Shown: positions 17,131-26,276 of the stretch, piece by piece
Layout of the letters: each line of letters begins with the position of its first letter
Numbering within the stretch: the stretch's first letter is position 1
Program-made: the position numbers and the translations under genes
Assembly (NCBI RefSeq): GCF_001447385.1
Contig: NZ_LLWQ01000142.1
Coordinates: 1 to 64,000 of the forward strand
Direction: 5' to 3'
DNA: 64,000 nt
Source: Paracoccus sp. MKU1
GTDB lineage: Bacteria > Pseudomonadota > Alphaproteobacteria > Rhodobacterales > Rhodobacteraceae
The notes under the pieces: model-generated
Databases searched by the model: none
The model's input: only the letters and a program-made list of their open reading frames with translations
What the model was told of the DNA's origin: nothing

Positions 17131-18389
17131 TCCTTGACCCGTCCCATCACCAGGCTGGCATTGGTGCCGCCGAAACCGAAGCTGTTCGACAGCACGTGAT
17201 CCACCTTGCGCCGCACCGCGGCATTGGCGGCCAGGTCGATGGGGGTCTCGCGCGCCTGGTGGTCCAGGTTGATGGTCGGCGGGCAGATCTGGTCGCGGAT
17301 GGCGAGGATGCAGAAGATCGCCTCGACCGCGCCCGCCGCGCCCAGCAGGTGCCCGATGCTCGACTTGGTCGAGGACATCACCACATTGCCCGCCGCATCG
17401 CCCATCAGCCGCTCGACCGCGCCCAGCTCGATCACGTCGGCCATGGTCGAGGTGCCATGCGCGTTGATATAATCCAGCTCGCCCGGCGCCAGGTTCGCAC
17501 GCTTGAGCGCATTGGTCATGCTGCGGAAACCGCCGTCGCCATCCTCGCTGGGCGCGGTGATGTGATAGGCGTCGCCCGACATGCCGTAACCCAGGATCTC
17601 GGCATAGATCTTCGCGCCGCGCGCCTTGGCGTGCTCGTATTCCTCCAGCACCACGACGCCGGCGCCCTCGCCCATGACGAAGCCGTCGCGATCCTCGTCC
17701 CAGGGACGGCTGGCGGCCTTGGGATCGTCCTCGCGCTTGGTTGACAGCGCCTTGCAGGCGTTGAAGCCGGCGATGCCGATCTCGCAGATCGGGCTTTCGG
17801 TGCCGCCCGCGACCATCACATCCGCGTCGCCCAGCGCGATCAGCCGCGCCGCGTCGCCGATGGCATGCGCCCCGGTCGAGCAGGCGGTGACCACCGCGTG
17901 GTTCGGCCCCTTGAAGCCGAAGCGGATCGAGACCTGGCCCGAGACCAGATTGATCAGCGCCCCCGGAATGAAGAACGGGCTGACCCGCTTCGGCCCGCGC
18001 TCCTTGATCAGCACCGCCGTCTCGGCGATCGAGCGCAGCCCGCCGATGCCCGAACCGATCATGACCCCGGTGCGCTCGCGCTCGTCCTCGTTCGCCGGCT
18101 CCCAGCCGGAATCCCTCACCGCCTGCTCGGCGGCGGCCATGCCGTAAAGGATGAAGTCATCGACCTTGCGCCGGTCCTTGGGCTCCATCCAGTCGTCGGG
18201 GTTGAACGTCCCGTCCTTGCCGTCGCCCAAGGGGATCTCGCAGGCATATTTCGTCGCCACGTCCTTGGTGTCGAACCGGGTGATCGGTCCGGCGCCGGAT
18301 TCCCCGGCCAGAAGCTTCGACCAGGTCTCCTCGACCCCCGAGGCCAGCGGCGTGACCATCCCCAGTCCGGTGACGACAACTCTGCGCAT
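17127..18389 (-). CDS. fabF: 3-oxoacyl-ACP synthase II
   Basis: Condenses malonyl-ACP with acyl-ACP in fatty acid elongation. The 420-residue KAS II has active-site Cys170 (TACSTGAHA), the two His in INAHGTST and KSSIGHLLGAAGA, and the C-terminal GFGGTNASLV. The ATG at 18389 starts the canonical MRRVVVTGLGMVTPL. In most relatives acpP lies directly upstream; here the upstream neighbour is a crotonase gene and the 107-bp gap has no room for acpP, but does hold a promoter-like sequence. Confidence 0.95.
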   Translation of the reverse strand: MRRVVVTGLGMVTPLASGVEETWSKLLAGESGAGPITRFDTKDVATKYACEIPLGDGKDGTFNPDDWMEPKDRRKVDDFILYGMAAAEQAVRDSGWEPANEDERERTGVMIGSGIGGLRSIAETAVLIKERGPKRVSPFFIPGALINLVSGQVSIRFGFKGPNHAVVTACSTGAHAIGDAARLIALGDADVMVAGGTESPICEIGIAGFNACKALSTKREDDPKAASRPWDEDRDGFVMGEGAGVVVLEEYEHAKARGAKIYAEILGYGMSGDAYHITAPSEDGDGGFRSMTNALKRANLAPGELDYINAHGTSTMADVIELGAVERLMGDAAGNVVMSSTKSSIGHLLGAAGAVEAIFCILAIRDQICPPTINLDHQARETPIDLAANAAVRRKVDHVLSNSFGFGGTNASLVMGRVKE

Positions 18390-18423
18390 GCACGGGCTCC
18401 CTTCGCAACGCTCAATCGGGCAG

Positions 18424-18452
18424 GTTCTACACGCCGCCCGCCCGCCGCGCAA
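18424..18452 (-). promoter_or_regulatory. Candidate fabF promoter
   Basis: Minus strand TTGCGC (18447-18452) and TAGAAC (18424-18429) are 17 bases apart, about 35 bases before the fabF start. Plausible given that fabF is unlikely to depend on the catabolic operon upstream. Confidence 0.4.
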
Positions 18453-18496
18453 CGCAAAGCGCCGCCCGGCCGGCGGGCCGCCGCCCCCGGCTCCGG

Positions 18497-19267
18497 TCAG
18501 TCGCGATGGAACTCCGGCGTGCGCTTTTCCAGAAAGGCCCGCATGCCCTCGCGCTGGCCCTCGGAGCCGAACAGCCGGTGGAACAGCCGCCGCTCCCAGG
18601 CGACGCCCTCGGCCAGCGACAGCTCCTCGGCCCGCATCACCGCCTCGCGCGCCAGCCGCGTCGCCGGCCGCGAATAGCCGGCGATCTGCTTGGCCGCCGC
18701 CATCGCCTCGGCCACGACCTGATCGTCGGGCACCACCCGCGCCACCAGCCCGGCGCGCAGCGCCTCGGCCGCGTCCATCATCCGCCCGGTCAGGTGCAGG
18801 TCCATCGACAGCGCCCGGCCGATCAGTTTCGTCATGCGCTGCGTGCCGCCCATGCCGGCGATCACGCCCAGCTTGACCTCGGGCTGGCCGAATTTCGCGC
18901 CCTCGCCGGCAATGGCGAAATCGCACATCATCACCAGCTCGCAGCCGCCGCCCAGCGCATAGCCGTTCACCGCCGCGATCTTCGGCGTGCGCGTCGCCGC
19001 GAAGCGGTCCCAGATGGCAAAGAAATCCGCCTCGACCATCTCCTCGGCGCTCTTCTCGGCCATTTCCGAAATATCCGCCCCCGCCGCAAAGGCGCGGTCC
19101 GAGCCGGTGACGACGATGGCCCCCACGCCCTTGTCGGCATCCAGCGCCTCGGCCGCCGCCGTCAACTCCTCGGCCAGGGCCGAGTTCAGCGCGTTCAGCG
19201 CCTCGGGCCGGTTCAGCCGGATCAGCGCCACGCGGCCCTCCCGCGTGATCTCGATCAGTTCAGCCAT
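18497..19267 (-). CDS. Enoyl-CoA hydratase (crotonase family)
   Basis: 256 residues. Hydrates 2-enoyl-CoA to 3-hydroxyacyl-CoA. Both catalytic glutamates are present, Glu110 ([14 protein letters not shown]) and Glu130 (GQPEVKLG), with the oxyanion-hole segments [10 protein letters not shown] and GYALGGG. Last gene of the five-gene acyl-CoA operon, 9 bp after the dehydrogenase. Substrate chain length cannot be told from sequence, although FadB-like short-chain crotonases share this layout. Confidence 0.92.
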   Translation of the reverse strand: MAELIEITREGRVALIRLNRPEALNALNSALAEELTAAAEALDADKGVGAIVVTGSDRAFAAGADISEMAEKSAEEMVEADFFAIWDRFAATRTPKIAAVNGYALGGGCELVMMCDFAIAGEGAKFGQPEVKLGVIAGMGGTQRMTKLIGRALSMDLHLTGRMMDAAEALRAGLVARVVPDDQVVAEAMAAAKQIAGYSRPATRLAREAVMRAEELSLAEGVAWERRLFHRLFGSEGQREGMRAFLEKRTPEFHRD

Positions 19268-19276
19268 GCTCCCCCC

Positions 19277-20404
19277 TCACAGGTTGCGGGCGATGACGAG
19301 GCGCTGCACCTCGCTCGTGCCCTCATAGATCTGACAGACGCGCACGTCGCGATAGATGCGCTCGACCGGGTAATCGGCCAGGTAGCCATAGCCGCCATGC
19401 AGCTGGATCGCCGCCGAACAGACTTTTTCCGCCATTTCCGAGGCGAAAAGCTTGGCCATGCTGGCCTCGGTCAGGCAGGGCTTGCCGGCCTCGCGCAGCT
19501 GCGCCGCGCGCAGCACCATCAGCCACGCCGCGTCGATCTGCGTCGCCATGTCGGCGAGCTTGAAGGCCACCGCCTGATGCTCAATGATCGGCCGGCCGAA
19601 GGTGATCCGCTCGCGCGCATAGGCCAGCGCCGCCTCATAGGCGCCGCGCGCCATGCCGACCGCCTGGGCGGCGATGCCGATGCGCCCGCCCTCCAGGTTC
19701 GACAGCGCGATCTTGTAGCCCTCGCCCTCCTCGCCCAGCCGGTTCTCGACCGGAACGCGCATCCCGGTGAAGGCCAGCGCACAGGTGTCCGACGAATGCT
19801 GCCCCAGCTTGTGCTCGACCGAGACGACCTCGTAGCCCGGCGTATCCGTCGGCACGATGAAGGCGGAAATCCCCTTCTTGCCCGCCGCCGCATCCGTCAC
19901 CGCAAAGACGATCACCACCTTGCCGTTCTTGCCCGAGGTGATGAACTGCTTGGCCCCGTCGATGACGTAATGGTCGCCCTCGCGCCGCGCCTTGGTGCGC
20001 AGGTTCGCGGCGTCCGAGCCGGCATGCGGCTCGGTCAGCGCGAAACCCCCGATCCATTCGCCGCTGGCCATCCTGGGCAGGAAGCGCGCCTTCTGCTCGT
20101 CGGTGCCAAAGCGCAGGATCGGCACGCAGCCGACCGAGCTGTGCACCGACATGATGGTCGAGCACGCCCCGTCCGCCGCCGCGATCTCCTCCAGCGCCAG
20201 CGCATAGGCGACCGCGCCGGTTTCCGAGCCGCCATGCTCCTCGGGCACCAGCATGCCCAGGAAGCCCAGCTCCCCCATCTCGGTCAGTTCGGCGCGCGGA
20301 AAGGCGTGCTCGCGGTCGCGCTGCGCCGCCCCCGGCGCCAGCCGTTCGCGCGCAAAGTCGCGGGCGGCGTCGCGGATCTGTTCCTGTTCCTCGGTCAGCA
20401 TCAT
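19277..20404 (-). CDS. Acyl-CoA dehydrogenase
   Basis: 375 residues, a flavoprotein that makes trans-2-enoyl-CoA. Family blocks [26 protein letters not shown] and [20 protein letters not shown] are present, and the catalytic base is Glu361 in IYEGTSEVQ, the position used by short/medium-chain and branched-chain enzymes. The ATG overlaps the thiolase stop by 4 bp (ATGA). Electrons would pass to ETF, not encoded here. Confidence 0.93.
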   Translation of the reverse strand: MMLTEEQEQIRDAARDFARERLAPGAAQRDREHAFPRAELTEMGELGFLGMLVPEEHGGSETGAVAYALALEEIAAADGACSTIMSVHSSVGCVPILRFGTDEQKARFLPRMASGEWIGGFALTEPHAGSDAANLRTKARREGDHYVIDGAKQFITSGKNGKVVIVFAVTDAAAGKKGISAFIVPTDTPGYEVVSVEHKLGQHSSDTCALAFTGMRVPVENRLGEEGEGYKIALSNLEGGRIGIAAQAVGMARGAYEAALAYARERITFGRPIIEHQAVAFKLADMATQIDAAWLMVLRAAQLREAGKPCLTEASMAKLFASEMAEKVCSAAIQLHGGYGYLADYPVERIYRDVRVCQIYEGTSEVQRLVIARNL

Positions 20405-21582
20405 TGCATCCTCTCGATGGCCACCGCCGTCGCCTCGCCACCGCCGATGCAGAGCGACGCGATGCCGCGCTGGCCGCCATGCGTCTCCAGCGCCGCCAGC
20501 AGCGTCACCAGCACCCGCGCGCCGGATGCGCCGATGGGATGGCCCAGCGCGCAGGCGCCGCCATGCACGTTGACCACCTCATGCGACAGGCCAAGGTCGC
20601 GCATCGCCGCCATGGCGACCACGGCGAAAGCCTCGTTCACCTCGAAGAGGTCGTAATCCGAAAGCGCCGTCACCGTCCGCTCCAGCAAGCGCCGGACCGA
20701 GCCGATGGGCGCGGTCGGAAACAGGCTGGGCTTGTCGGCGAAGGTCGCGTGCCCAAGGATCCGCGCCCGCGGAGTCAGCCCGCGCCGCTCGGCCTCGGAT
20801 GCCCGCATCAAGACCAGCGCCGCCGCCCCGTCCGAGATCGAGGAGGAATTCGCCGCCGTCACCGTGCCCCCCGGCCGGAAGGCGGGCTTCAGCGTCGGGA
20901 TCTTGTCCAGCCGCGCCTTGCCCGGCTGCTCGTCGGTATCCACCACCACCTCGCCACCGCGGCCCCTGACCGTCACCGGCGCGATCTCGCCCGCGAAATG
21001 CCCGGCGGCAATCGCCTTCTGCGCGCGGGTCAGCGAGGAAATCGCGAATTCGTCCTGCGCCTCGCGGGTGAACTGATAGGCTTCCGCGCAATCCTCGGCG
21101 AATGTCCCCATCAGCCGGCCCTTGTCATAGGCATCCTCCAGCCCATCCAGGAACATGTGGTCCATCACCTGCCCATGGCCCATGCGATAGCCGCCGCGCG
21201 CTTTGGGCAGCAGATAGGGCGCGTTCGACATGCTCTCCATGCCGCCCGCCACCACCACATCGGCGGAACCGGCCAGGATCAGGTCATGGCCCAGCATCGC
21301 TGCCTTCATGCCCGATCCGCACATCTTGTTGACGGTCGTGGCCCCCGCGCCCAGAGGCAGGCCCGCGCCCAGCGCCGCCTGCCGCGCCGGGGCCTGGCCC
21401 TGGCCGGCGGGCAGCACGCAGCCCATGATGATCTCGTCCACCGCCTGCGGGTCCAGGCCCCCCAGCGCCGCCTTGATCGCGGTCGCGCCCAGCGCCGCGG
21501 CCTCGACCCCGGCGAAATCGCCCTGGAAGCCGCCCATCGGCGTGCGGGCCGCGCCCACGATGACAATCGGATCGGTGCTCAT
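20401..21582 (-). CDS. Acetyl-CoA C-acyltransferase (thiolase)
   Basis: 393 residues of the biosynthetic-type thiolase fold. Nucleophile Cys88 ([10 protein letters not shown]), His348 ([14 protein letters not shown]) and Cys378 (CIGGGEA) are all in place. It would cleave 3-ketoacyl-CoA in the degradation operon; in reverse it makes acetoacetyl-CoA. Starts 12 bp after the SDR gene. Confidence 0.93.
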   Translation of the reverse strand: MSTDPIVIVGAARTPMGGFQGDFAGVEAAALGATAIKAALGGLDPQAVDEIIMGCVLPAGQGQAPARQAALGAGLPLGAGATTVNKMCGSGMKAAMLGHDLILAGSADVVVAGGMESMSNAPYLLPKARGGYRMGHGQVMDHMFLDGLEDAYDKGRLMGTFAEDCAEAYQFTREAQDEFAISSLTRAQKAIAAGHFAGEIAPVTVRGRGGEVVVDTDEQPGKARLDKIPTLKPAFRPGGTVTAANSSSISDGAAALVLMRASEAERRGLTPRARILGHATFADKPSLFPTAPIGSVRRLLERTVTALSDYDLFEVNEAFAVVAMAAMRDLGLSHEVVNVHGGACALGHPIGASGARVLVTLLAALETHGGQRGIASLCIGGGEATAVAIERMQ

Positions 21583-21594
21583 GATGGATCTCCC

Positions 21595-22362
21595 CTATTT
21601 CGGTGCCATGCGCAGCGCGCCGTCCAGCCGGATGACCTCGCCGTTCAGCATCTGGTTTTCGACGATATGGCGCACCAGCGCCGCATATTCCGCCGGATTG
21701 CCCAGCCGCGGCGGAAACGGCACGTTGGCGCCCAGGCTGTCCTGCACCTCCTGCGGCAGCCCGGCCATCATCGGCGTGGCAAAGATGCCCGGCGCGATGG
21801 TCATCACCCGGACGCCGTGCCGCGCCAGTTCCCGCGCCGCCGGCAGGGTCAGCGCCGCGACGCCGCCCTTGGAGGCCGCATAGGCCGCCTGCCCGATCTG
21901 CCCGTCATAGGCCGCGATCGAGGCGGTGTTGACGATCACCCCGCGCTCGCCGCCCTCGCCGGGCGCATTCTTCGCCATGGCATCGGCGGCCAGCCGCAGC
22001 ATGTTGAAGGTGCCGATCAGGTTGATCTGGATGGCGCGGGCGAAACTCTCCAGCCCGTGCGGACCCTCGCGCCCGACGATCTTCTCGCCCGGCGCCACGC
22101 CGGCGCAGTTCACCGCGACGTCGATCCGGCCGAAGGCCTCCAGCGCCGCGGCCACCGCCGCCTCGCCCTCCGGGCCGCTGGTCACGTCGGTCCTGACGAA
22201 ACGCACCGCCTCGCCCAGTTCCGCTGCCATGGCCGCGCCAGCCTCGGCGTTGACGTCCAGCAACACCGCCCGCGCGCCGGCGCCGGCGGCCATGCGCGCC
22301 ACCGCCGCGCCCAGGCCCGAGCCGGCGCCTGTGATCACAAAAACCCTGTTCTCGATCTGCAT
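21595..22362 (-). CDS. 3-hydroxyacyl-CoA dehydrogenase, SDR (type II) family
   Basis: 255 residues. Nucleotide-binding TGAGSGLG (11-18), NCAG (85-88), and catalytic Ser148, Tyr161, Lys165 (YAASK). The overall sequence, with [29 protein letters not shown] and [27 protein letters not shown], resembles the mitochondrial HSD17B10-type enzyme, which oxidises 3-hydroxyacyl-CoA and 2-methyl-3-hydroxybutyryl-CoA. It replaces the FadB-type dehydrogenase in this operon. Confidence 0.9.
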   Translation of the reverse strand: MQIENRVFVITGAGSGLGAAVARMAAGAGARAVLLDVNAEAGAAMAAELGEAVRFVRTDVTSGPEGEAAVAAALEAFGRIDVAVNCAGVAPGEKIVGREGPHGLESFARAIQINLIGTFNMLRLAADAMAKNAPGEGGERGVIVNTASIAAYDGQIGQAAYAASKGGVAALTLPAARELARHGVRVMTIAPGIFATPMMAGLPQEVQDSLGANVPFPPRLGNPAEYAALVRHIVENQMLNGEVIRLDGALRMAPK

Positions 22363-22369
22363 GATGTCC

Positions 22370-24028
22370 TTACTCCCGGGCCAGTTTCTCGACTTCCGCC
22401 TTGCGCAGGATGAAGCGCTGGATCTTGCCGCTCGGCGTCTTGGGCAGGTCGGCGACGAAATCGATCATCCGGGGATAGGCATGGGCCGACAAGCGTTTCT
22501 TGACATGCTGCGCCAGTTCCTCGCGCAGCGCCTCGCTGCCCTCGGCCCCCTTGGCCAGCACGACGAAGGCTTTCACGATCTCGGTCCGCTCGGGGTCCGG
22601 CACGCCGACCACCGCCGCCTCGACCACCGCGGGATGCTCGATCAGCGCGCTTTCCACGTCGAAGGGCCCGATGCGATAGCCCGAGGAGGTGATGACGTCG
22701 TCCGACCGCCCGATGAAGCTGATCGACCCGTCCGGCTCGAACTCCACCGAATCGCCGGTGCGGTAATAGCCCCCCGCCAGGGCCGGCGTCGCCTGGTTCA
22801 GATAGCCCGAGAACCACATCAACGGCGAGCGCTTCATGTCGATGGCCAGCACGCCCGGCTGGTTCGGCCCCAATTCGTTGCCCTCATCGTCCAGCACCAC
22901 GACGCGATAGCCCGGCATCGCCAGCCCGGCCGAGCCCGGACGCACCGGATGCTCCAGCCCGTGATGGTTGTTCACGCACATGCCCATCTCGGTCTGGCCG
23001 TAATGGTCATGGATCGGCACCGCCAGATGCTCGCCGAACCAGCGGATGATCTCGGGGTTCAGCGGCTCGCCGGCGGAACTGACCACCCGCAGCTGCCCCT
23101 TGACCGCCGCGGCCGCCTCCGGCCCCGCCGCGATCAGCAGCCGGTAGGCGGTGGGCGAGCCGGCAAGGCTCGTCACCCCCATGCGCTCGATGATGCGATA
23201 GGTGGTCTCGGCGGTAAAACCGCCCTCGTAGAAGATCGTCGGCTGGCCCAGCAGCAAGGGGCCGGTCAGCGCATAGTAAAGCCCGTAGGCCCAGCCCGGA
23301 TCGGCGATGTTCCAGAACACGTCCGTCTCGCGCAGGTCCACCGCGTCGCGCATATAGGCGCCGAAGGCCAGCAGCGCCCGCAGCGGCACCGGCACCCCCT
23401 TGGGCAGGCCGGTGGTGCCCGAGGTGGACATCATCATGAACAGATCCTCGCCGCGCCGCATCACCGGCTCGAACTGGTCCGAGGCCATGGCCAGCGCCGC
23501 GCGGAAATCGACATCGCCCGGCGCCAGCGGCGCCTCGCCGCGCAGCACGGCGACCAGCGGGCAGTCCTCGACCTCGTCCAGCTTGGGCCGCTGCGCGGCA
23601 TTCGTCACCACCAGCTTGGCGCCGCTGGTCTTCAGCCGGTGCTCGATGGCCTTGGGGCCAAAGGCGGTGAACAGCGGCTGATAGACCGCGCCCAGCCGCC
23701 AGGCGCCCAGCACCACGGCGACCAGCTCGACCGTGCGCGGCAACAGCCCCGCCACCACGTCGCCCGGCCGGATGCCCTTGTCGCGCATCAGGTTCGCCGC
23801 CCGCGCCGACAGCGCGCGCAGATCCTCGAATGTGTATTCCGTCAGCGCCTCGTCCGCCGACAGGCAGCGCAGCGCCACCCGGTCCGCGCCGCAATGGCGG
23901 TCGCAGCATTCGACGCAGGCGTTCAGCCCGGTCTCCAGGTCGCCGCGCAGCCCGGCGATGGCGTCCTCGATGCGGAAGCGCGCCACGGCCTCGTCATAGC
24001 GCGTCCGGGACAGGATGGTCGCAGACAT
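22370..24028 (-). CDS. Acyl-CoA synthetase (AMP-forming)
   Basis: 552 residues. AMP-binding loop [15 protein letters not shown]5-type motif [19 protein letters not shown], and the C-terminal hinge and catalytic Lys block [11 protein letters not shown]. Sequence such as [25 protein letters not shown] points to the acetyl/medium-chain (ACSM-like) branch. The ATG at 24028 follows AGGAGGAGAGAC. First gene of the operon, so it activates the acid that the following four enzymes degrade; the natural substrate is not evident. Confidence 0.92.
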   Translation of the reverse strand: MSATILSRTRYDEAVARFRIEDAIAGLRGDLETGLNACVECCDRHCGADRVALRCLSADEALTEYTFEDLRALSARAANLMRDKGIRPGDVVAGLLPRTVELVAVVLGAWRLGAVYQPLFTAFGPKAIEHRLKTSGAKLVVTNAAQRPKLDEVEDCPLVAVLRGEAPLAPGDVDFRAALAMASDQFEPVMRRGEDLFMMMSTSGTTGLPKGVPVPLRALLAFGAYMRDAVDLRETDVFWNIADPGWAYGLYYALTGPLLLGQPTIFYEGGFTAETTYRIIERMGVTSLAGSPTAYRLLIAAGPEAAAAVKGQLRVVSSAGEPLNPEIIRWFGEHLAVPIHDHYGQTEMGMCVNNHHGLEHPVRPGSAGLAMPGYRVVVLDDEGNELGPNQPGVLAIDMKRSPLMWFSGYLNQATPALAGGYYRTGDSVEFEPDGSISFIGRSDDVITSSGYRIGPFDVESALIEHPAVVEAAVVGVPDPERTEIVKAFVVLAKGAEGSEALREELAQHVKKRLSAHAYPRMIDFVADLPKTPSGKIQRFILRKAEVEKLARE

Positions 24029-24097
24029 GTCTCTCCTCCTCAACTCTCCCGCATCCTGCGGGCTCCGCGAGTTCGGCGGCAGCTTAGCGCCGGCGAC

Positions 24098-24146
24098 ATT
24101 GCAAACAATGCCATTCGCGGCCAGAATATCTGATCGTTTTTGCAAT
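24098..24146. promoter_or_regulatory. Inverted repeat between the acyl-CoA operon and araC-type gene
   Basis: ATTGCAAA (24098-24105) and its exact complement TTTGCAAT (24139-24146) are 33 bases apart in the divergent promoter region, and the first half also forms CATTG-CAAA-CAATG. This is a likely operator for the divergent AraC-type regulator. Confidence 0.45.
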
Positions 24147-24155
24147 ACGGCCGCC

Positions 24156-25178
24156 ATGGAACGCCGCACCATCTCTCCCGGCTTCGTCGAGGACGCGCTG
24201 GACTGCCTTCACCGCCGCGGCATCGACCCGGCGCCGCTCTTGGCCCAGGCCGGCATCGCGGCCTTGGGCGAGCCGGTCTCGAACCTGCAATACGGCAAGC
24301 TCTGGCTCGCCATCGCCGACCTGATCCGCGACGAGTTCTTCGACGAGGCCGCCCGCCCCATGCGCCCCGGCAGCTTCCAGCTGCTCTGCCATGCGGTCCT
24401 GCATGCCGGCACGCTGGAACGCGCCCTGCGCCGGGCGCTGCTGTTTCTCTCCGTGACCCTCGACGACCCGACCGGCACGCTGCGCCTGCGCGACGGCCAG
24501 GCCGAGATCGTGCTGCGGGACGCCGGCCCGCCGCGCCGCGCCTTCGCCTATCGCACCTACTGGCTGGTCCTGCTGGGCGTCATGTGCTGGCTGATCGGCC
24601 GCCGCATCCCGCTGATGCAGGTCGATTTCGCCTGCCCGGCGCCGGAAAACCGCCGCGACTACCACCAGTTCTTCGGCGCCCCGGTGCATTTCGACCAGCC
24701 GGCCAGCCGGCTGAGCTTTGCCGCCAGCTACCTGTCCCTGCCGACCATCCGCAGCGAAAAGGCGCTTCAGGGCTTCCTGCGCGGCGCCCCCGCCAACATC
24801 CTGCTGCGCTATCGCCACGACCAGGGGCTGTCGGCGCGCATCCGCGCCCGGCTGCGCGCCGCCCCGCCCGAGGACTGGCCGGATTTCGACCGCCTCGCCG
24901 CCGAGCTGCGCCTGGCCCCCGCCACCCTGCGCCGCCGCCTGCGGGCCGAGGGCCAGGGCTTCGCCGCCATCCGGGCCGAGATCCGGCTGATGCGCGCCCG
25001 CCAGCTTCTGCGCGACACCGAGCTCAGCGTGGCCGAGATCGCCGCCCGGCTCGGCTATGGCGAACCCAGCGCCTTCCACCGCGCCTTCCTGAAACTGGCC
25101 GGCACCACGCCCGCCGGCTTTCGCCGCGACGCGCTCAGCCCGCCAGCATCCACAGCCGGAACCGCCGCCCGCCGGTGA
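24156..25178 (+). CDS. AraC-family regulator of the acyl-CoA operon
   Basis: 340 residues from the ATG at 24156. The N-terminal arabinose-operon-regulator-like ligand domain (about 20-200) is of the OruR/ArgR type (SFQLLCHAVLHAGTLERALRRAL; YHQFFGAPVHFDQP), and two C-terminal helix-turn-helix units cover about 245-330 (LAAELRLAPATLRRRLRAEGQ; SVAEIAARLGYGEPSAFHRAF). Divergent from the acyl-CoA synthetase operon, so a transcriptional activator responding to a fatty or branched acid is likely. Its 3' end overlaps the convergent neighbour by 44 bp. Confidence 0.88.
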   Translation: MERRTISPGFVEDALDCLHRRGIDPAPLLAQAGIAALGEPVSNLQYGKLWLAIADLIRDEFFDEAARPMRPGSFQLLCHAVLHAGTLERALRRALLFLSVTLDDPTGTLRLRDGQAEIVLRDAGPPRRAFAYRTYWLVLLGVMCWLIGRRIPLMQVDFACPAPENRRDYHQFFGAPVHFDQPASRLSFAASYLSLPTIRSEKALQGFLRGAPANILLRYRHDQGLSARIRARLRAAPPEDWPDFDRLAAELRLAPATLRRRLRAEGQGFAAIRAEIRLMRARQLLRDTELSVAEIAARLGYGEPSAFHRAFLKLAGTTPAGFRRDALSPPASTAGTAARR

Positions 25179-26118
25179 TCTCGCGCGCCAGCCCCAGCGC
25201 CTTCATCCGCGCCAGCATCCGCTCGGCGGTGTCGCGGCTGATGCCGGCGCTGTCCTCCAGCATCGCCGCGTTCAACAGCGGATGCGCGGCCAGCGCCCGG
25301 ATCACCCGGCCCGGATTGTCGCCCTTGACCCCCGCCATGGCCGCCAGCGCCCGGGCCTGCCAGTCGGCGACCCGCGCCAATTCGTGCCGCGCGTCCATGA
25401 TCGCCGCCGTGACCGCGGCAAGATGCCGCGCCATGCGCTCGGCCGGGGGGCCGGCATCGACCCAGACCGCGCGGCCGTGCCGGCCCAGGGGCACGAAGCG
25501 CAACGCCTCGCAGCCCTCGGCCATGTCGCGCGCCGTCCAGGTGGCCGGCTCTGCCAGCACCTCGGGCGCCGACAGCCCGCAAAGCCGCCACAACACCCGC
25601 AGCGCCGCCGCCCGCACCAGCGGCGCCAGCCCGGCGACCTGCCCGGCCAGGTCCCGGAACTCGTCCACCGCCGCGTCGAAATCCCGCCCGGTCGGCCGCG
25701 TCGCCAGCAGCTCGTCCAGCCCCGAGACCGCGGCCCGGTGCAGCCCCAGAAAGCCGCGCAGGTCGCGCGGATCGCCCTGCCCCTCCAGCCGCCGGATGCC
25801 CCAGCGCGCCAGCCGCATCGCCTCCAGGTCGGCGCCGGCCCGCGCTTCCATCAGGTCGCGGCCGATCTCCTCGCGCCGCAGAGGCGTGCCCTGCGCCCAC
25901 AGCATCGCCTCGACCTCGATCAGCGCCAGCCGCCGGTTGGCGCCGGCCTGGGCCTCGGGCTCCAGCGCCGCGACCGCGCCGTCCAGCCGCCCCAGCGCAA
26001 AGGCCGCGCGGGCCAGTTCCGGCGCCAGCCCGGCCTGGGCGGAAAACCAGTCCGAGGCATCAAAAAACTGGTGCGCAGCCGATTTTCCGTGATAGTCTGT
26101 GTCCGAAGCGGATGGCAT
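25135..26118 (-). CDS. RHE_PE00001-type protein (DUF1612/HTH) beside the partition genes
   Basis: 327 residues of a family common on alphaproteobacterial plasmids. The middle matches the DUF1612-type region (LIEVEAMLWAQGTPLRREEIGRDL; RRLEGQGDPRDLRGFLGLH) and the C-terminal 60 residues look like a winged helix-turn-helix (LNAAMLEDSAGISRDTAERMLARMKALGL, then GRRFRLWML). No function is established. Its constant occurrence near replicon maintenance genes suggests a DNA-binding accessory; that is inference. It is read toward the araC-type gene and overlaps it. Confidence 0.7.
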   Translation of the reverse strand: MPSASDTDYHGKSAAHQFFDASDWFSAQAGLAPELARAAFALGRLDGAVAALEPEAQAGANRRLALIEVEAMLWAQGTPLRREEIGRDLMEARAGADLEAMRLARWGIRRLEGQGDPRDLRGFLGLHRAAVSGLDELLATRPTGRDFDAAVDEFRDLAGQVAGLAPLVRAAALRVLWRLCGLSAPEVLAEPATWTARDMAEGCEALRFVPLGRHGRAVWVDAGPPAERMARHLAAVTAAIMDARHELARVADWQARALAAMAGVKGDNPGRVIRALAAHPLLNAAMLEDSAGISRDTAERMLARMKALGLAREITGGRRFRLWMLAG

Positions 26119-26142
26119 GTTTCCCGACCTGCAAGCAAGCTT

Positions 26143-26170
26143 ATCCGCAGAATAACCCCATTTTGCGGAT
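26143..26170. promoter_or_regulatory. Inverted repeat upstream of the RHE_PE00001-type gene
   Basis: ATCCGCA (26143-26149) and TGCGGAT (26164-26170) flank a 14-base spacer. The left half reads TTATCCGCA, one mismatch from the DnaA-box consensus TTATCCACA. It could be an operator or a DnaA-box pair in the gap between this gene and parB (26119-26274). The remainder of the gap has only small GC hairpins. Confidence 0.35.
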
Positions 26171-26254
26171 CACTGGAAGAGGGGCTTTTCCGCCCCCATC
26201 CGCAGCGCCGTTTCCCGACCCGAAAGCCCGCCCCGCAGTCCCCGAACGGGGCCG

Positions 26255-26276
26255 GACCTTCCCCGCGGGGAAGGTC
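26255..26276. other. parS-like palindrome 1
   Basis: Perfect 22-bp palindrome with core CTTCCCCGCGGGGAAG, overlapping the parB stop codon. The longest of four copies. Confidence 0.65.

Noticed and set aside
24156-25178. C-rich composition of the AraC-type gene as a sign of transfer
   Set aside because: All genes left of the origin share the bias, so it is explained by replication strand.
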